The notes under the pieces: model-generated
The model's input: only the letters and a program-made list of their open reading frames with translations
Told to the model about the DNA's origin: nothing
The model's database searches: none
In this document: positions 1-8,196 of the stretch, piece by piece
How positions within the stretch are numbered: the stretch's first letter is position 1
How the letters are laid out: every line of letters starts with the position of its first letter
Assembly (NCBI RefSeq): GCF_000025485.1
Contig: NC_013851.1
Span: 1,155,154-1,219,153 of the forward strand
Source of the DNA: Allochromatium vinosum DSM 180
GTDB taxonomy: Bacteria > Pseudomonadota > Gammaproteobacteria > Chromatiales > Chromatiaceae
Direction: 5' to 3'
DNA length: 64,000 bases
Made by a program: the position numbers and the translations under genes

Positions 1-1
1 G

Positions 2-379
2 ATCGAGGCGCGCGGCACCGAACGCATCCTCAGCGCCATGCCGGATCAGGGCGTGCGTCGGCTGGTGGTCGTGACCTCGCTCGGGGTCGGCGAGAGTCGC
101 GCCCAACTGGCCTGGCCCTGGCGGCTGATCATGGAGCTGACGCTCAAGGCGATCCTGGAGGCCAAGGCCGAGCAGGAGCGGCTGGTGAAGGCCAGCGGCC
201 TGGACTGGATCATCGTGCGCCCCGGTGGGCTGACCGATGGTCCGCGCACTGGCGCCTATCGGTTCGGGACCGATCCGACGCTCAAGGCCGGGCGGGTCAG
301 CCGTGCCGATGTCGCTGACTTCGTGTTGCGGCAGCTCAATGAGGACAGCTTTCTGCATCAAGCCCCGGCGGTGACTTGA
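2..379 (+). CDS. NAD(P)H-binding SDR-like protein, C-terminal part
   Basis: The frame is already open at the window edge, so the 5' end, with the expected Rossmann GxxGxxG motif, lies outside. The visible 125 residues contain VVVTSLGVGES at the end of a beta strand. Further on is WIIVRPGGLTDGP, the substrate-side loop typical of atypical SDRs of the NmrA/NAD(P)-binding type. After that the chain runs RVSRADVADFVLRQL to its natural stop. Proteins of this kind reduce or sense small molecules or NADP(H) in the cytoplasm; the substrate cannot be told. The family call is firm, the role open. Confidence 0.8.
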   Translation: MEARGTERILSAMPDQGVRRLVVVTSLGVGESRAQLAWPWRLIMELTLKAILEAKAEQERLVKASGLDWIIVRPGGLTDGPRTGAYRFGTDPTLKAGRVSRADVADFVLRQLNEDSFLHQAPAVT

Positions 380-604
380 AGGCACCGTGGCGATCCATCA
401 CCAATGCTCCGTGCCCGGCTCGCCCTTGAACGGCCCGACGATCTCGGCTGTGATCCAGCCGCTAGAGTAGCCGCCGGCTTGCGGGTGCGTTCGAGGGTGT
501 CCTGATCGATGGGCATGACGGATCTCCTGACGGACAGTGCGCGAGGTTGGGTCGGCTTCGGGCTATCATCCACGATTTCCGTCCCTGACCACCCTGGAGC
601 GCCC

Positions 605-994
605 ATGGAATTCTTCGCCACATCGCCCGCTCACTGGACCGCTGAGTCACTTCAGCGCCACCTGACCGGGCCGCGTCTGAGCGCGTTCTGTGCCGCCATC
701 GATCGCGTGCTGCATTGGGACGACACCCGCGATCAGGGCGAGATCTATTGCCTCTGGGGACAGTTCCAGGTACGCCGCGAGTGCATCCGGGAGGGCGTGC
801 GCTTTACGCTGCCGACCTGCCCCAATGCCTTGGCCTGGACGCTGACCGCTCAAGAAGACTCGGCCCCGGCGGGAACGGGTGTCCTGATCCACGCCACCAT
901 CAATCGCACCGAGCATGATCCCGACTTCATCGAATCCATCGAGGCCTTCATTGAGGACTGGCGAGCGGGACTGGCGCGTCCCGTGGCCGGCTGA
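605..994 (+). CDS. hypothetical protein, 129 aa
   Basis: I do not recognise a family. The frame is open from 509, but the ATG at 605 is preferred because the upstream part looks non-coding. The protein is soluble, with no signal peptide or membrane segment, and has three cysteines and several tryptophans. Its last 40 residues ([15 protein letters not shown], then [12 protein letters not shown]) recur almost unchanged on the opposite strand at 2839-2928. That shows this stretch is, or was, a real coding unit. A strong hairpin follows the stop. The function is unknown. Confidence 0.6.
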   Translation: MEFFATSPAHWTAESLQRHLTGPRLSAFCAAIDRVLHWDDTRDQGEIYCLWGQFQVRRECIREGVRFTLPTCPNALAWTLTAQEDSAPAGTGVLIHATINRTEHDPDFIESIEAFIEDWRAGLARPVAG

Positions 995-1010
995 GTCTAC
1001 ACGCCGCCGA

Positions 1011-1040
1011 AGCCCAGGCCCGCGCTGGCGGGCCTGGGCT
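1011..1040 (+). terminator. perfect 13-bp GC hairpin after the hypothetical gene
   Basis: The arms at 1011-1023 and 1028-1040 are exact reverse complements (AGCCCAGGCCCGC), closed by a 4-base loop. It begins 16 bases after the stop at 994 and lies about 200 bases before gloA. No T-tract follows on the + strand, so it is a terminator-like or mRNA-stabilising hairpin rather than a textbook intrinsic terminator. Confidence 0.55.
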
Positions 1041-1241
1041 GAACAGGTCGGCTGCACGCACATTGCCAGCGCGCGCGCCGCCTCGCCCGAGGCCATCCCC
1101 CTGACGGCGCGCTACGTGCTGGTGGCCCTCGTCGATGGACAGGAGCGGGTGATCCGGCACTATCATCGCCGCCCGTCGCGCGCCTTTCTCGACATCGCGA
1201 CGCCCGCCCCATCCTCACAACACACAACTCAGGAGTCCTGC

Positions 1242-1643
1242 ATGAGAATCCTCCACACCATGTTGCGCACCAGCCACCTCCAGCGTTCCATCGACTTCTA
1301 CACCCAGGTGCTCGGTATGCGCCTGCTGCGCCAGAAGGACTACCCGGACGGCGAGTTCACGCTCGCCTTTCTGGGCTATGGCGAGGAGTCCGAGCAGAGC
1401 GTCATCGAGCTGACCTACAACTGGGGCGTGGACCGCTACGAGCGGGGCACGGCCTATGGCCACATCGCCATCGAGGTCGAGGACGTCTACGCCGCCGTGG
1501 AGCGGATCAAGGCGCAGGGCGGCAAGATTCTGCGCGACGCCGGCCCCATGAACGCGGGAACGACGATCATCGCCTTCGTCGAGGATCCCGACGGCTACCC
1601 GATCGAACTCATCGGCGCCGGACAGGTGGCGGGCGAGGGATAG
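1242..1643 (+). CDS. gloA: lactoylglutathione lyase (glyoxalase I)
   Basis: This 133-residue VOC-fold enzyme isomerises the hemithioacetal of methylglyoxal and glutathione to S-lactoylglutathione, the first step of cytoplasmic methylglyoxal detoxification. It begins [20 protein letters not shown], whose His5 is the first metal ligand. FLGYGEE and [10 protein letters not shown] (Glu ligand), [18 protein letters not shown] (His ligand) and [13 protein letters not shown] (Glu ligand) follow in the GloA order. The ATG at 1242 has AGGAG six bases upstream. The frame is open back to 915, but that stretch shows no glyoxalase homology, so the start at 1242 is clear. Length matches the small Ni-type bacterial enzymes. 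Confidence 0.95.
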   Translation: MRILHTMLRTSHLQRSIDFYTQVLGMRLLRQKDYPDGEFTLAFLGYGEESEQSVIELTYNWGVDRYERGTAYGHIAIEVEDVYAAVERIKAQGGKILRDAGPMNAGTTIIAFVEDPDGYPIELIGAGQVAGEG

Positions 1644-1871
1644 GTGGGAGTGCCGAGCGATGACTGCGTGTTCTTGGCTTGAGTCAATTGTGATACGTTC
1701 AGCCGTCTCGTCTGAAGCTTGCTGTTGCGCCCCGTTGGTTTGGGGGCCACACCAGCGTGGTGTGTCGGCCATCACGGCTGAAGAGACCATAGAGCGCAAA
1801 GAGACCACCCGATTCACTCGGACAGAGCAATCCGCCCTGGTCTGTCCTTCCGACTGCGACGCCAAGCGCCC

Positions 1872-2744
1872 ATGAAAATTCCCAAACGTCTCGAACCGCT
1901 GGTCCAGGAAGGACTGATCGATGAAGTCCTCGGCTCACTCAAGAGCGGCAAGGAGGCGGCGGTCTATGTGGTGCGTGCCGACGGAGTCGTCCGCTGTGCC
2001 AAGGTCTATAAAGCGGTCGACCAGCGCGGTTTCCACAAGCAGTCGCTGTATCGCGAAGGGCGGCAGGTGCGCAACAGTCGTCAGGCGCGGGCGATGGCCA
2101 AAGGCTCCCGCTATGGCCGCCGGGAGCAGGAAGACGTGTGGCAGAACACCGAAGTCGATGCCCTCTATCGTCTGGCGGCGGCCGGGGTGCGGGTGCCCCA
2201 GCCGTACAATTTCATCGACGGCGTGTTGCTGATGGAGCTGATCACCGACGCGGATGGTGAGGCGGCGCCCCGGCTCAACGATCTGGATCTGACGCCCGAG
2301 CAGGCGCGGGCCTATCACGCCTCACTGATCGCCGACGTGGTCAGGATGCTCGGCATCGGCTTGATCCATGGCGATCTCTCCGAGTTCAACATCCTGGTCG
2401 ATGCACAGGGACCGGTGATCATCGATCTGCCCCAGGCCGTCGATGCCGCCGCCAACAACCATGCGCCCTGGATGTTCAAGCGCGATGTGGCCAATCTGGC
2501 GGCGTATTTCGGTCAGTTCGCCCCGGAACTCCTGACCACCAGCTATGGCGAGGAAATCTGGCATCTGTACGAACATGGCCATCTGACGCCTGAGATCAGC
2601 CTCACCGGTCATTTCAAGGGCCAGCATCGGACGGTCGATCTCGACGACCTGCTGAACGAAATCCACGATGCCGAGGAGGAGGCGCAGCGCCGCCGGCAAG
2701 CGCGTGACGGCGATCCGCTCGACGCTGAACCGGTTCCTCAGTGA
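1872..2744 (+). CDS. RIO1-family atypical serine/threonine kinase
   Basis: The 290-residue protein carries the RIO signature: a nucleotide-binding stretch GSLKSGKEAAVYVV, the ATP-contacting lysine in CAKVYK, the catalytic loop LIHGDLSEFNILVD (Asp168, Asn173), and the metal-binding IIDLPQAVD replacing the DFG of classical kinases. Eukaryotic RIO1 acts in ribosome maturation. The bacterial members are poorly characterised but conserved in gammaproteobacteria. The C-terminal 30 residues are highly charged. It starts at an ATG with little Shine-Dalgarno match and stands alone between gloA and the yjdM-like gene. It is probably a cytoplasmic protein kinase or ATPase. Confidence 0.9.
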   Translation: MKIPKRLEPLVQEGLIDEVLGSLKSGKEAAVYVVRADGVVRCAKVYKAVDQRGFHKQSLYREGRQVRNSRQARAMAKGSRYGRREQEDVWQNTEVDALYRLAAAGVRVPQPYNFIDGVLLMELITDADGEAAPRLNDLDLTPEQARAYHASLIADVVRMLGIGLIHGDLSEFNILVDAQGPVIIDLPQAVDAAANNHAPWMFKRDVANLAAYFGQFAPELLTTSYGEEIWHLYEHGHLTPEISLTGHFKGQHRTVDLDDLLNEIHDAEEEAQRRRQARDGDPLDAEPVPQ

Positions 2745-2838
2745 GCCTCCCAGCCTTCGATTCGAGTCCCTCATGCCGCTTCGCCATCCGTCGTCCTGGC
2801 AAGGCGCGTCGGCAATGTGGGTGCGGCCGAGCGCTCGA

Positions 2839-2928
2839 TCCGGCGCGCCAGTCTTCGACGAAGGCCTCGATGGACGCGACAAAGTCAGGGTCATGCTCGG
2901 TGCGGTTGATGGTGGCGTGGATCAGGAT
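2839..2928 (-). pseudogene. truncated second copy of the 605-994 hypothetical gene
   Basis: On the minus strand this 90-base stretch reads [16 protein letters not shown], then VASIEAFVEDWRAG, nearly identical to the C-terminus of the hypothetical protein encoded at 605-994. The DNA is also very similar. The stop present in the first copy is missing here and the frame runs on into the antisense of the RIO kinase gene. Upstream (to an ATG at 3003) no similarity to the first copy remains. I read it as a decayed fragment left by an inverted duplication. The rest of 2745-3081 shows no gene. Confidence 0.65.
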
Positions 2929-3081
2929 ACGGAGAGACAGCCAATGCCTCGCGCTGCACGACAGCCGCGCCTCCATCCCGAGCAGAAAGCGTTTCCCCGA
3001 CATTTCCGGTCTCCGATGTCGGTATCGTCCGATCAGGTATGATGCGACCCCCTTTCAATACAAACCAATGACGGCCAACCT

Positions 3082-3420
3082 ATGAGTACACCTCCGCCTT
3101 GTCCCCGCTGCTCGATGGACAACACCTATCCCGACGCTGATCTCTACATCTGCGCCGACTGCGGTCATGAATGGTCGCAACAGGCCAGTGAGGATGGGGG
3201 CGAGGACGCCCTCGTGGTCAAGGACGCCAACGGGCAGGTTCTCAGCGACGGCGACAGCGTGGTGCTGATCAAGGATCTCAAGGTCAAGGGCACCTCGACG
3301 ACGCTCAAGGTCGGCACCAAGATCAAGGGCATCCGGCTGGTGGGCGGCGATCATGCCGTCGACTGCAAGACCGACGCCGGGAGCTTTCTGCTGAAAGCAG
3401 AGTTTCTGAAGAAGGCGTGA
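3082..3420 (+). CDS. yjdM: YjdM/PhnA-type zinc-ribbon protein
   Basis: This small 112-residue cytoplasmic protein has an N-terminal zinc ribbon (CPRC at about residue 8, CADC at about 27) followed by a compact SH3-like beta domain, containing NGQVLSDGDSVVLIKDLKVKG and ending LLKAEFLKKA. It matches the YjdM (formerly PhnA) family along its whole length. Despite the old name, the family is not shown to break down phosphonates; its role is unknown. It is convergent with ybaK, with only 24 bases between the two stops. Confidence 0.9.
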   Translation: MSTPPPCPRCSMDNTYPDADLYICADCGHEWSQQASEDGGEDALVVKDANGQVLSDGDSVVLIKDLKVKGTSTTLKVGTKIKGIRLVGGDHAVDCKTDAGSFLLKAEFLKKA

Positions 3421-3444
3421 ACCATGTCGCCACGGGGCCGAACG

Positions 3445-3927
3445 TCAGACGGCCATGCCCACCAGAGCCGGCTGGAGCACGCGCAGCAGATCCGCCGTGG
3501 CCAGTGAGATGATATAGCCGCGCTTGCCGCCGTTGATGTAGAGGCGCGGCAGGTCGGCGATGCCCTGCTCGCAGTAGACCGGCATGGCGCGACGAGTGCC
3601 GAACGGGGAGGTGCCGCCGACCTGATAGCCCGAATGCTTGTCGGCGACCTTGGGATCGCAGGGCGTTATCCGTTTGGCACCGATGGCACGGGCGAGCGCC
3701 TGGGTCGAGACCTGACGATCGCCGTGCATGAGGACCAGCATGGGTTGGCGCTGCTCGTCCTCCATGACCAGGGTCTTGATGACGAGATGTTCGTCGACGC
3801 CGAGTTCGCGGGCGAACTGGGCCGTGCCGCCGCCCTCGACATAGGTGTAGGGATGGCCCTCGAAGGGCACACCGGCGGCGCGCAGTACGCGCACCGCTTG
3901 GGTGACGGGTTCCTTGGCGGGTTTCAT
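3445..3927 (-). CDS. ybaK: Cys-tRNA(Pro)/Cys-tRNA(Cys) deacylase YbaK/EbsC
   Basis: The 160-residue protein of the YbaK/ProX editing superfamily hydrolyses Cys-tRNA(Pro) formed by mischarging. It shows the family features VPFEGHPYTY, GVDEHLVIKTLVMED with the conserved active-site lysine, GDRQVSTQALARAIGAKR, and a C-terminal GYIISLATADLLRVLQP. VGGTSPFGTRRAMPVY is the typical GG-S-P-G loop. It lies 3 bases downstream of a small membrane-protein gene on the same strand and is likely cotranscribed with it. The start is ATG at 3927. Confidence 0.95.
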   Translation of the reverse strand: MKPAKEPVTQAVRVLRAAGVPFEGHPYTYVEGGGTAQFARELGVDEHLVIKTLVMEDEQRQPMLVLMHGDRQVSTQALARAIGAKRITPCDPKVADKHSGYQVGGTSPFGTRRAMPVYCEQGIADLPRLYINGGKRGYIISLATADLLRVLQPALVGMAV

Positions 3928-3930
3928 CGG

Positions 3931-4110
3931 TCAGCGCAGACCTGAACCGAACAGCGCGCTCAGGATCGCCATGAACACCGAGGCGATGACCGTCAGGATG
4001 AAGACCGCCGGGATCGAGGCGATGGCGGCCTTGACCATGAAGACGACCATCGACCAGAACGGCATCTGGATGTCGACGACGGTGACGCGGGTATTGGGTT
4101 CATAGGACAT
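3931..4110 (-). CDS. small single-pass membrane protein, 59 aa
   Basis: The start is the internal ATG at 4110, with GGAG eight bases upstream; the open frame extends to 4143 without support. After a short polar head the protein has a hydrophobic region of about 40 residues (PFWSMVVFMVKAAIASIPAV, then FILTVIASVFMAILSALFG), long enough for one long or two short membrane helices. It ends GSGLR. No family is recognised. The 3-base spacing to ybaK suggests an operon. It is probably an inner-membrane protein of unknown role. Confidence 0.65.
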   Translation of the reverse strand: MSYEPNTRVTVVDIQMPFWSMVVFMVKAAIASIPAVFILTVIASVFMAILSALFGSGLR

Positions 4111-4331
4111 CGGGCGAACTCCGTATGGTGGATGTCGTGGCACAGCACAGTATCCCGAGCCGGGACGGACGCTTCAAGCCTCACGCGCGTCTCACCGCCC
4201 GGATCCGATGATTCAGGCGCTTGCCTGCCACGAGTCCGATGCCCGCTGCGACCCATGGCAGGCTTCGAGTATCATGCTCGACCGAAACAGCGCACCGCGC
4301 TGGACGGGTCGATGACCGTGGAGGATTTCCC

Positions 4332-4961
4332 TTGCTTGAACTCATGTATGCCGGTGGCTGGCTGATGGTGCCGATCCTGGCCTGTTCGGTGCTGGCGACC
4401 GCGATCGTGATCGAGCGCGCCTGGACGCTGCGTCGCTCGCGCATCATGCCGGAGCGGCTGGTCGAACGGATCTGGCGCCTGCATCAGGAACAGCGGCTCA
4501 ACGCAGTCGCCATCGCCCAGATCCGCGAGGGGTCGCCGCTCGGACGCATCCTGGCCGCCGGTCTGGTCAATCGTCAGCACTCGCACGAGGTGATGAAGGA
4601 CGCCATCAACGATGCCGGACGCCATGTGGTGGCGCAGCTCGAACGCTTCCTGAACACGCTCGGAACCATCGCCGCGATTGCGCCGCTGCTGGGCCTGCTC
4701 GGCACCGTGCTGGGCATGATCGATGTCTTCGGGGTCATCATGGAGGCGGGCGTGGGCAATGCCGGCGTGCTGGCCGGCGGTATCTCCAAGGCGCTCATCA
4801 CCACGGCCGCCGGACTCTCGGTGGCCATCCCCGCGCTCATGTTCCACCGCTTCTTCGACAGCAAGGTCGGGCGGATCGCGCTCGACATGGAGGAGCAGGC
4901 ACTGCGGCTGGTCGAGGTGCTCCAGGGCGAGCGCGAGGCGACCGGAGAGGCGTCGCGATGA
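4332..4961 (+). CDS. exbB: MotA/TolQ/ExbB proton-channel family protein
   Basis: ExbB/TolQ proteins form the proton-driven inner-membrane motor with ExbD/TolR that energises TonB-type transport or envelope functions. A first membrane helix follows YAGGWLMVPILACSVLATAI. The family core is NTLGTIAAIAPLLGLLGTVLGM, then GGISKALITTAAGLSVAIPAL. I chose TTG at 4332 (LLELMYAGGW), 6 bases after a GGAGGA Shine-Dalgarno; ATG at 4344 is the alternative. The frame is open to 4221 without homology. It overlaps exbD by ATGA and heads the lipid A operon, so the pair may serve LPS-related or general outer-membrane transport. Confidence 0.92.
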   Translation: MLELMYAGGWLMVPILACSVLATAIVIERAWTLRRSRIMPERLVERIWRLHQEQRLNAVAIAQIREGSPLGRILAAGLVNRQHSHEVMKDAINDAGRHVVAQLERFLNTLGTIAAIAPLLGLLGTVLGMIDVFGVIMEAGVGNAGVLAGGISKALITTAAGLSVAIPALMFHRFFDSKVGRIALDMEEQALRLVEVLQGEREATGEASR

Positions 4962-5386
4962 ATCTACGCCCGCATCGCCGTCAGCCGGTGGACATCAATC
5001 TAGCCCCGCTGATCGATGTCGTCTTCCTGCTGCTGATCTTCTTCATGGTCTCGACCACCTTCAAGGACGAGGCACGTCTGCGCGTGCAGTTGCCACAGGC
5101 TCAGGGCGAGGACATCCCGGCTCAGGAGCCGGCCATGATCCGGATCGTCATCGATCGGGCCGGGCGCTTCTTCGTCGACGATCGCGAGGTGACGGATACC
5201 CGGACCGCGACCCTGGCGCGTCTCCTCACCGAACGTCGCGGCGAAGACAGCGCCATCCCGGTGCTGATCCAGGCCGACGCCGCTACGCCGCATCAGGCCG
5301 TGATGACCGCCATGGATGCCGCCAGTCAGGCCGGCCTGACCCGCATCGCCTTCGCCGCGACCCGTTCTGAAGGGGCCGCGCCATGA
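4958..5386 (+). CDS. exbD: ExbD/TolR family biopolymer transport protein
   Basis: The 142-residue partner of ExbB has one N-terminal membrane helix (IDVVFLLLIFFMVSTTF) preceded by the conserved DINLAPLIDVV, whose Asp lies in the helix and is the proton-carrying residue. A periplasmic domain of about 100 residues follows (RIVIDRAGRFFVDDREV, then IPVLIQADAATPHQAVM). The start ATG overlaps the exbB stop and the stop overlaps msbA by four bases, so translation is coupled. The order exbB-exbD-msbA-lpxK-kdsB is a conserved gammaproteobacterial arrangement. Confidence 0.94.
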   Translation: MNLRPHRRQPVDINLAPLIDVVFLLLIFFMVSTTFKDEARLRVQLPQAQGEDIPAQEPAMIRIVIDRAGRFFVDDREVTDTRTATLARLLTERRGEDSAIPVLIQADAATPHQAVMTAMDAASQAGLTRIAFAATRSEGAAP

Positions 5387-7167
5387 GTCAGGACGCGATG
5401 ATCTCATCGGCCGACGCGCGTGTCGTCTATCGGCGGTTGCTTGGCTATGTCCGGCCCTATTGGCGCATCTTCGGGGTGTCGATCGCCGGGATGCTGGTGT
5501 TCGCCGTCACCGAGCCGCTGTTCGCCGCCATGATGAAACCCCTGATCGACGGCAGCTTCGTCGATCGCGACATCGAGATCGTGCGGCTCATGCCCTGGCT
5601 GCTGGTGGGGCTGTTCGTGGTGCGCGGCCTCGCCGGGTTCGTCAACACCTATTTCCTGAGCTGGGTCGGGCGGCGGGTGGTGGCCGATCTGCGTCAGGAG
5701 ATGTTCGAACATCTGCTGCGCGCTCCGGCGCGGTTCTACGACACCCAGGGGTCGGGCCACATCCTGGCCAAGCTCACCTACAACGTCGAGAACGTCGCCA
5801 ATGCGGCGACCTCGGCGGTCACGACGCTGGTGCGTGACGGCTTCACCGTGATCGGGCTCATGGCCTACATGCTCTATCTGAACGCGGGGCTGTCGCTGAT
5901 CTTCCTGGTCATCGGTCCGGTGATGGCTGGTGCGGTCAAGTACGCCACCAAGCGCTTCCGGCGCCACAGCCGGCGCATCCAGGATCGGGTCGGCGATCTG
6001 ACCCACGTTGCCCAGGAGGTCATCGACGGTCAGCGGCTGGTCAAGGCGTTCGGCGGCCAGGGGCGCGAATCGCGGCGCTTCCAGCTCATCAACGAGAAGA
6101 CCCGCTCATTGCAGATGAAGATGATCGCCACCGAGGCGGCGAGCGTACCCCTGGTGCAGTTGATCTCGGCGGCGGCGATCGCGGTGGTGGTCTATCTCTC
6201 GACCATGCAGGGACTCAAGGAGAACATCTCGGTCGGCACCTTCATGTCGTTCGTGGTCGCCATGGGGCTGCTGTTGCCGCCGGTCAAGCGGCTGACGGCG
6301 GTCAATGGTCAGTTGCAGCGCGGCATCATCGCCGCCGAGAGTCTGTTCGAGCTGATCGATGCCGAGAAGGAATCCGACACCGGCACGCTGAGCCTGACGC
6401 GCGTCGAGGGGCGGGTCGAGTATTGCGGCGTCAGTCATCGGTATTCGGAGGACAAGGCGCCGGCGGTGCGGGAGCTGGACCTGCTCATCGAGCCGGGCGA
6501 GAAGGTGGCCTTGGTCGGGCGCTCCGGTAGCGGCAAGAGCACCATCGCCAATCTGCTGCCGCGTTTCTATGATCCTACGGTCGGGGAGATCCGCATCGAT
6601 GGCGTCCCGATCCGGGAGCTGACGCTCGCCAGTCTGCGCGCCCAGATCTCGCTGGTGAGTCAGGACGTGGTGCTCTTCAACGACTCGGTCGCCAACAACA
6701 TCGCCTATGGGCGCGCCGAACCGCCGAGCCGTGAGGCGCTGGAGCGGGTTGCCGCCAGCGCCCATGCGCTCGAATTCATCGAGGCGCTGCCCCAGGGCTT
6801 CGACACCCTGATCGGCGACAAGGGCGTGCTGCTCTCAGGCGGTCAGCGCCAGCGTCTGGCCATTGCGCGTGCCATGCTCAAAGACGCGCCGATCCTGATC
6901 CTGGACGAGGCGACTTCGGCGCTGGACACCGAGGCCGAGCGTCATATCCAGGCGGCGCTGGAGACGCTGATGGCCAAGCGCACCACGCTGGTCATCGCGC
7001 ATCGGCTCTCGACCATCGAGAGCGCCGACCGCATCCTGGTGTTGCAGGACGGGCGGATCGTCGAGCAGGGGCGTCATCCGGAACTGCTGGCGCTCGGTGG
7101 CTATTACGCGCGGCTGCATCGGTTGCAGTTCCATGATCTGTCCGATGCATCCAAAACGCCGGCCTGA
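5383..7167 (+). CDS. msbA: lipid A export ATP-binding/permease MsbA
   Basis: MsbA flips core-lipid A across the inner membrane. The 594 residues hold an N-terminal six-helix ABC exporter domain (about 20-320) followed by a nucleotide-binding domain. The NBD has Walker A VGRSGSGKSTIANLLPRFYD, Q-loop SLVSQDVVLFNDSVANNI, signature LLSGGQRQRLAIARAML, Walker B ILILDEATSALD and switch His in VIAHRLST, so it is a complete active half-transporter. It overlaps exbD by ATGA and is followed by lpxK. Length matches the family (about 580-600). Confidence 0.96.
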   Translation: MSQDAMISSADARVVYRRLLGYVRPYWRIFGVSIAGMLVFAVTEPLFAAMMKPLIDGSFVDRDIEIVRLMPWLLVGLFVVRGLAGFVNTYFLSWVGRRVVADLRQEMFEHLLRAPARFYDTQGSGHILAKLTYNVENVANAATSAVTTLVRDGFTVIGLMAYMLYLNAGLSLIFLVIGPVMAGAVKYATKRFRRHSRRIQDRVGDLTHVAQEVIDGQRLVKAFGGQGRESRRFQLINEKTRSLQMKMIATEAASVPLVQLISAAAIAVVVYLSTMQGLKENISVGTFMSFVVAMGLLLPPVKRLTAVNGQLQRGIIAAESLFELIDAEKESDTGTLSLTRVEGRVEYCGVSHRYSEDKAPAVRELDLLIEPGEKVALVGRSGSGKSTIANLLPRFYDPTVGEIRIDGVPIRELTLASLRAQISLVSQDVVLFNDSVANNIAYGRAEPPSREALERVAASAHALEFIEALPQGFDTLIGDKGVLLSGGQRQRLAIARAMLKDAPILILDEATSALDTEAERHIQAALETLMAKRTTLVIAHRLSTIESADRILVLQDGRIVEQGRHPELLALGGYYARLHRLQFHDLSDASKTPA

Positions 7168-7200
7168 GTGTCGGCATCCTCTGGGGGCGGAAGTGCGCGG

Positions 7201-8196
7201 ATGAGGCTCGATCCAACATCCATTTGGTACAGCCGCAGCCGTCGCCATCCGCTCACCCGGCTCCTGCTGCCGCTGTCCTGGCTCTATGGCGCCATCGTCC
7301 GTGTCCGACGCCGTGCCTACCAAAAGGGCTGGCTGGCCAGCGAACGATTGCCCGTACCCGTGGTCCTGGTCGGCAACCTCACCGTCGGCGGAACCGGCAA
7401 GACACCCTTGGTGTTGCGCCTGGTCGAGCTGTTACGCGCCCAGGGCTGGACACCAGCGATCATCACGCGCGGCTACGGCGGCCGTGCAGAACACTGGCCG
7501 CAACGGGTCACGCCCGAATCCGATCCCGACCGGGTCGGCGACGAGCCGGTCCTGCTGGCGCGTCGTTCGGGCTGTGTCGTGGTCGCGGGGCCGGATCGGG
7601 TGGCGGCCGGACGTCTGGCCATCGCGCTGAGCGGCTGCGGCATCCTGATCAGTGACGATGGTCTCCAGCACTATCGGCTGGCGCGCGACCTCGAGATCGT
7701 CCTGATCGACGGCACGCGCGGCTTCGGCAACGGCCACTGTCTGCCGGCCGGTCCATTGCGCGAGCCGCCCGCGCGACTGAACAACGTGGATCTGGTGCTC
7801 CACAAGGGCGGTGCGGGGCCGGGCCACCGCATGCAACTGCATCCCGGCGAGCTGGTGAATCTGCGCGATCCGACCCAGCGGCGTCCGCTGTCGGATCTGA
7901 GTGGACAGCGGGTGCGTGCCGTCGCCGGGATCGGTCATCCCGAACCCTTCTTCAGGCAACTGGAGGCGGCGGGTCTGGTGGTCGAGCGCTGGCCCTATCC
8001 GGATCATCATCGTTACCGCCCCGAGGACGGCGACCGCTGGCGCGGCCTGCCCGTCGTCATGACCGAGAAGGACGCCGTCAAGTGCGCGACCTTCGCTGCG
8101 AGCGATCACTGGATGCTGCCGGTCACGGCGATACTGGACCCGGATTTCGCCTCGCACCTTCTCCGCAAAACCGATCAACTCAGAGCGAATCGCTGA
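7201..8196 (+). CDS. lpxK: tetraacyldisaccharide 4'-kinase LpxK
   Basis: LpxK phosphorylates the 4' position of the lipid A precursor to give lipid IVA at the inner face of the cytoplasmic membrane. The N-terminus has a hydrophobic helix (RLLLPLSWLYGAIV), then the Walker A VGNLTVGGTGKTPLVLRL, the family motif ITRGYGGRAE, GDEPVLLARR, and ISDDGLQHYRLARDLEIVLID containing the catalytic DDGLQH. ATG at 7201 (MRLDPTSIWYSRS) fits family starts best. A GTG at 7168 directly after the msbA stop is possible and would add 11 residues. The stop abuts the kdsB ATG. Confidence 0.95.
   Translation: MRLDPTSIWYSRSRRHPLTRLLLPLSWLYGAIVRVRRRAYQKGWLASERLPVPVVLVGNLTVGGTGKTPLVLRLVELLRAQGWTPAIITRGYGGRAEHWPQRVTPESDPDRVGDEPVLLARRSGCVVVAGPDRVAAGRLAIALSGCGILISDDGLQHYRLARDLEIVLIDGTRGFGNGHCLPAGPLREPPARLNNVDLVLHKGGAGPGHRMQLHPGELVNLRDPTQRRPLSDLSGQRVRAVAGIGHPEPFFRQLEAAGLVVERWPYPDHHRYRPEDGDRWRGLPVVMTEKDAVKCATFAASDHWMLPVTAILDPDFASHLLRKTDQLRANR

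Noticed and set aside
915-1241. Long N-terminal extension of glyoxalase I or a separate gene
   Set aside because: The translation is low-complexity and unlike any VOC protein. A good Shine-Dalgarno precedes the ATG at 1242, and the stretch includes the hairpin at 1011-1040.
1748-1764. CACACCA-GCG-TGGTGTG hairpin between gloA and the RIO kinase gene
   Set aside because: The stem is only 7 bp with no T-tract. It could be a weak terminator but is too short to support.
1660-1875. 71-codon frame between gloA and the RIO kinase gene
   Set aside because: No ribosome-binding site and no recognisable composition or domain. It overlaps the RIO start in another frame.
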